The translations under genes and the position numbers were made by a program. Shown in pieces: positions 25,099 to 25,779 of a DNA stretch of 25,779 nt. The stretch spans positions 65,781-91,559 of the forward strand of contig NW_005199378.1 of the NCBI RefSeq assembly GCF_000372725.1. Direction: 5' to 3'. This stretch comes from Emiliania huxleyi CCMP1516 (Eukaryota; Haptophyta; Isochrysidales; Noelaerhabdaceae). How positions within the stretch are numbered: the first letter of the stretch is position 1; each line of letters begins with the position of its first letter. Under the pieces are notes generated by a model, which was given only the letters and a program-made list of their open reading frames with translations, was not told the origin of the DNA and searched no databases.

Positions 25099-25779
25099 TC
25101 ACTGCTGCTTGCACTCCTGCTGCCCCTCCGCCGGCGCGCCCCTGCCCTGCCCCCGCTTGATCTTTGAGGTGTCGACGTGGTCATCGTCGTCCTCCGACTC
25201 CTCGTCCTCCTCGTCCGACTCGTCCTCCTCCTCGTCCGACTCGAAGTCGTCCTCCTCGCCCTCCTCCTCGTCGTCGTCGTAGTCCTCGTCCGGGTCGATG
25301 GCGGCGCCGGTGAACCACGCTACCGCGCGCGGGATGATCTTGTCCTTGATGGCGCACCCCATGTCGTAGTCGTTTTCGAGCTGCTCGTGCAGCTGCTCCG
25401 CCTCCTCCTGCGGACGGCACCGCCACGAGGTGGACGCGGCGTGGGTCGGGAGGGCGGGGGGGGGGGGGGGGGGAAGGGGGGGGGCTTCGCAATTTTTTTT
25501 TTTTTTGCCCCACGGGGGCCTCTCACCTTTTCCATTTCCTCGGCGTCCTCCGGGATCTCTGGGGGGTCAAAAAAATTTAAAAAGGAGTCGGTCGGCTCCT
25601 CCACCTTGATGGGGGGCACCTTGGCCTTTTTTTTTTGCCGGTTTTCCACCATCCGGACGGGCACGTCCATCCCCTCCTTCCAATTGAAGGCGGGGCCGAA
25701 CGCACGTTTAAGCACCTCGTCCTCCTCAATCGGGTCGAGCAAGTAGGTCTTCCCGGTGCGACCGGCGTAAGCGGGTGGA
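25099..25779 (-). CDS. NAP1: Nucleosome assembly protein (NAP1 family), 3' part, two exons seen
   Basis: This histone chaperone carries H2A-H2B and H3-H4, shuttling between cytosol and nucleus. The gene enters from beyond the window end. The visible exons are 25779-25527 (partial) and 25407-25099. The 119-base intron starts GTGAGA and ends GCAG; the join is EEMEK|EEAEQL. Family signs are GKTYLLDPIEEDEVLKRAFG (strand before the earmuff region), the basic QKKKAKVPP segment, EEPTDSFLNFFDPP (like the SFFNFF.PP of other NAP1s), and DYDMGCAIKDKIIPRAVAWFTG, the most conserved part of the fold. An acidic tail (about 264-base region from 25310 down) holds long runs of Glu/Asp. The last residues are CKQQ, the CaaX farnesylation box also found at the end of animal NAP1-like 1. 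Codons in the first exon include unusual T and A homopolymers (TTT TTT, AAA AAA) for this genome. Confidence 0.92.
25456..25506. repeat. Long G and T homopolymers in the NAP1 intron
   Basis: On the + strand 18 G, then AA, nine G, a short spacer and 14 T lie within 51 bases. On the transcribed strand this is a run of A followed by runs of C, upstream of the acceptor. Lengths may be unreliable because such runs are prone to sequencing error. Confidence 0.85.

Overview
The window looks like nuclear DNA of a GC-rich eukaryotic microalga, most probably a haptophyte (Emiliania, Chrysochromulina or Prymnesium type). Genes are intron-bearing, on both strands, with no Shine-Dalgarno sites or operons. 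There is a eukaryotic tRNA-Ser(GCT) with a Pol III terminator. Recognisable proteins are eukaryotic: type II pantothenate kinase, nucleosome assembly protein, a PDZ protein, an F-box relic and a TIR-like membrane protein. Most introns that can be placed by reading frame begin with GC rather than GT, which from memory is commoner in haptophytes (and dinoflagellates) than in most eukaryotes. The lineage is an inference.

Layout. 1-1224 holds no gene I can support. 1225-1960 (-) is a frameshifted fragment of a P-loop protein with lower GC than its surroundings. 1990-2383 holds a GC-rich repeat and a cluster of palindromes built on CAAACTGAC. 2647-2973 is almost free of G on the + strand. 3073-3154 (+) is tRNA-Ser(GCT). 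3989-4870 is a transposon-like element with perfect 137-bp terminal inverted repeats and a 9-bp flanking duplication. 6264-7812 (-) is a two-exon pectin acetylesterase/Notum-like hydrolase. 9289-10071 (-) is a secreted cysteine-rich protein with a TATA-like box upstream. 11294-12082 (+) is a roughly six-pass membrane protein.

13081-15667 (-) is a ten-exon pantothenate kinase, whose exons I could join with alignment-length support. 15980-17013 (+) is an F-box gene relic with two in-frame stops and a frame change. 17061-20286 (+) is a two-exon gene of about 1039 aa with N-terminal membrane segments, proline-rich linkers, further membrane segments and a TIR-like domain. Two related copies of a short dispersed repeat lie at 12461 and 20337. 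20693-21370 (+) is an acidic protein with a C-terminal EF-hand. 21742-22377 (-) is a presequence-bearing protein of unknown function. 22634-23413 (-) is a coiled-coil gene with a broken frame. 23478-24474 (+) is a three-exon acidic PDZ protein. 25099-25779 (-) is the 3' part of a NAP1-family histone chaperone ending in a CKQQ box and running off the window.

The genes do not form one pathway. The best candidates for something undescribed are the membrane TIR-like protein, the long-TIR element, and the mixed GC/GA/GT intron boundaries with short direct repeats at their edges.
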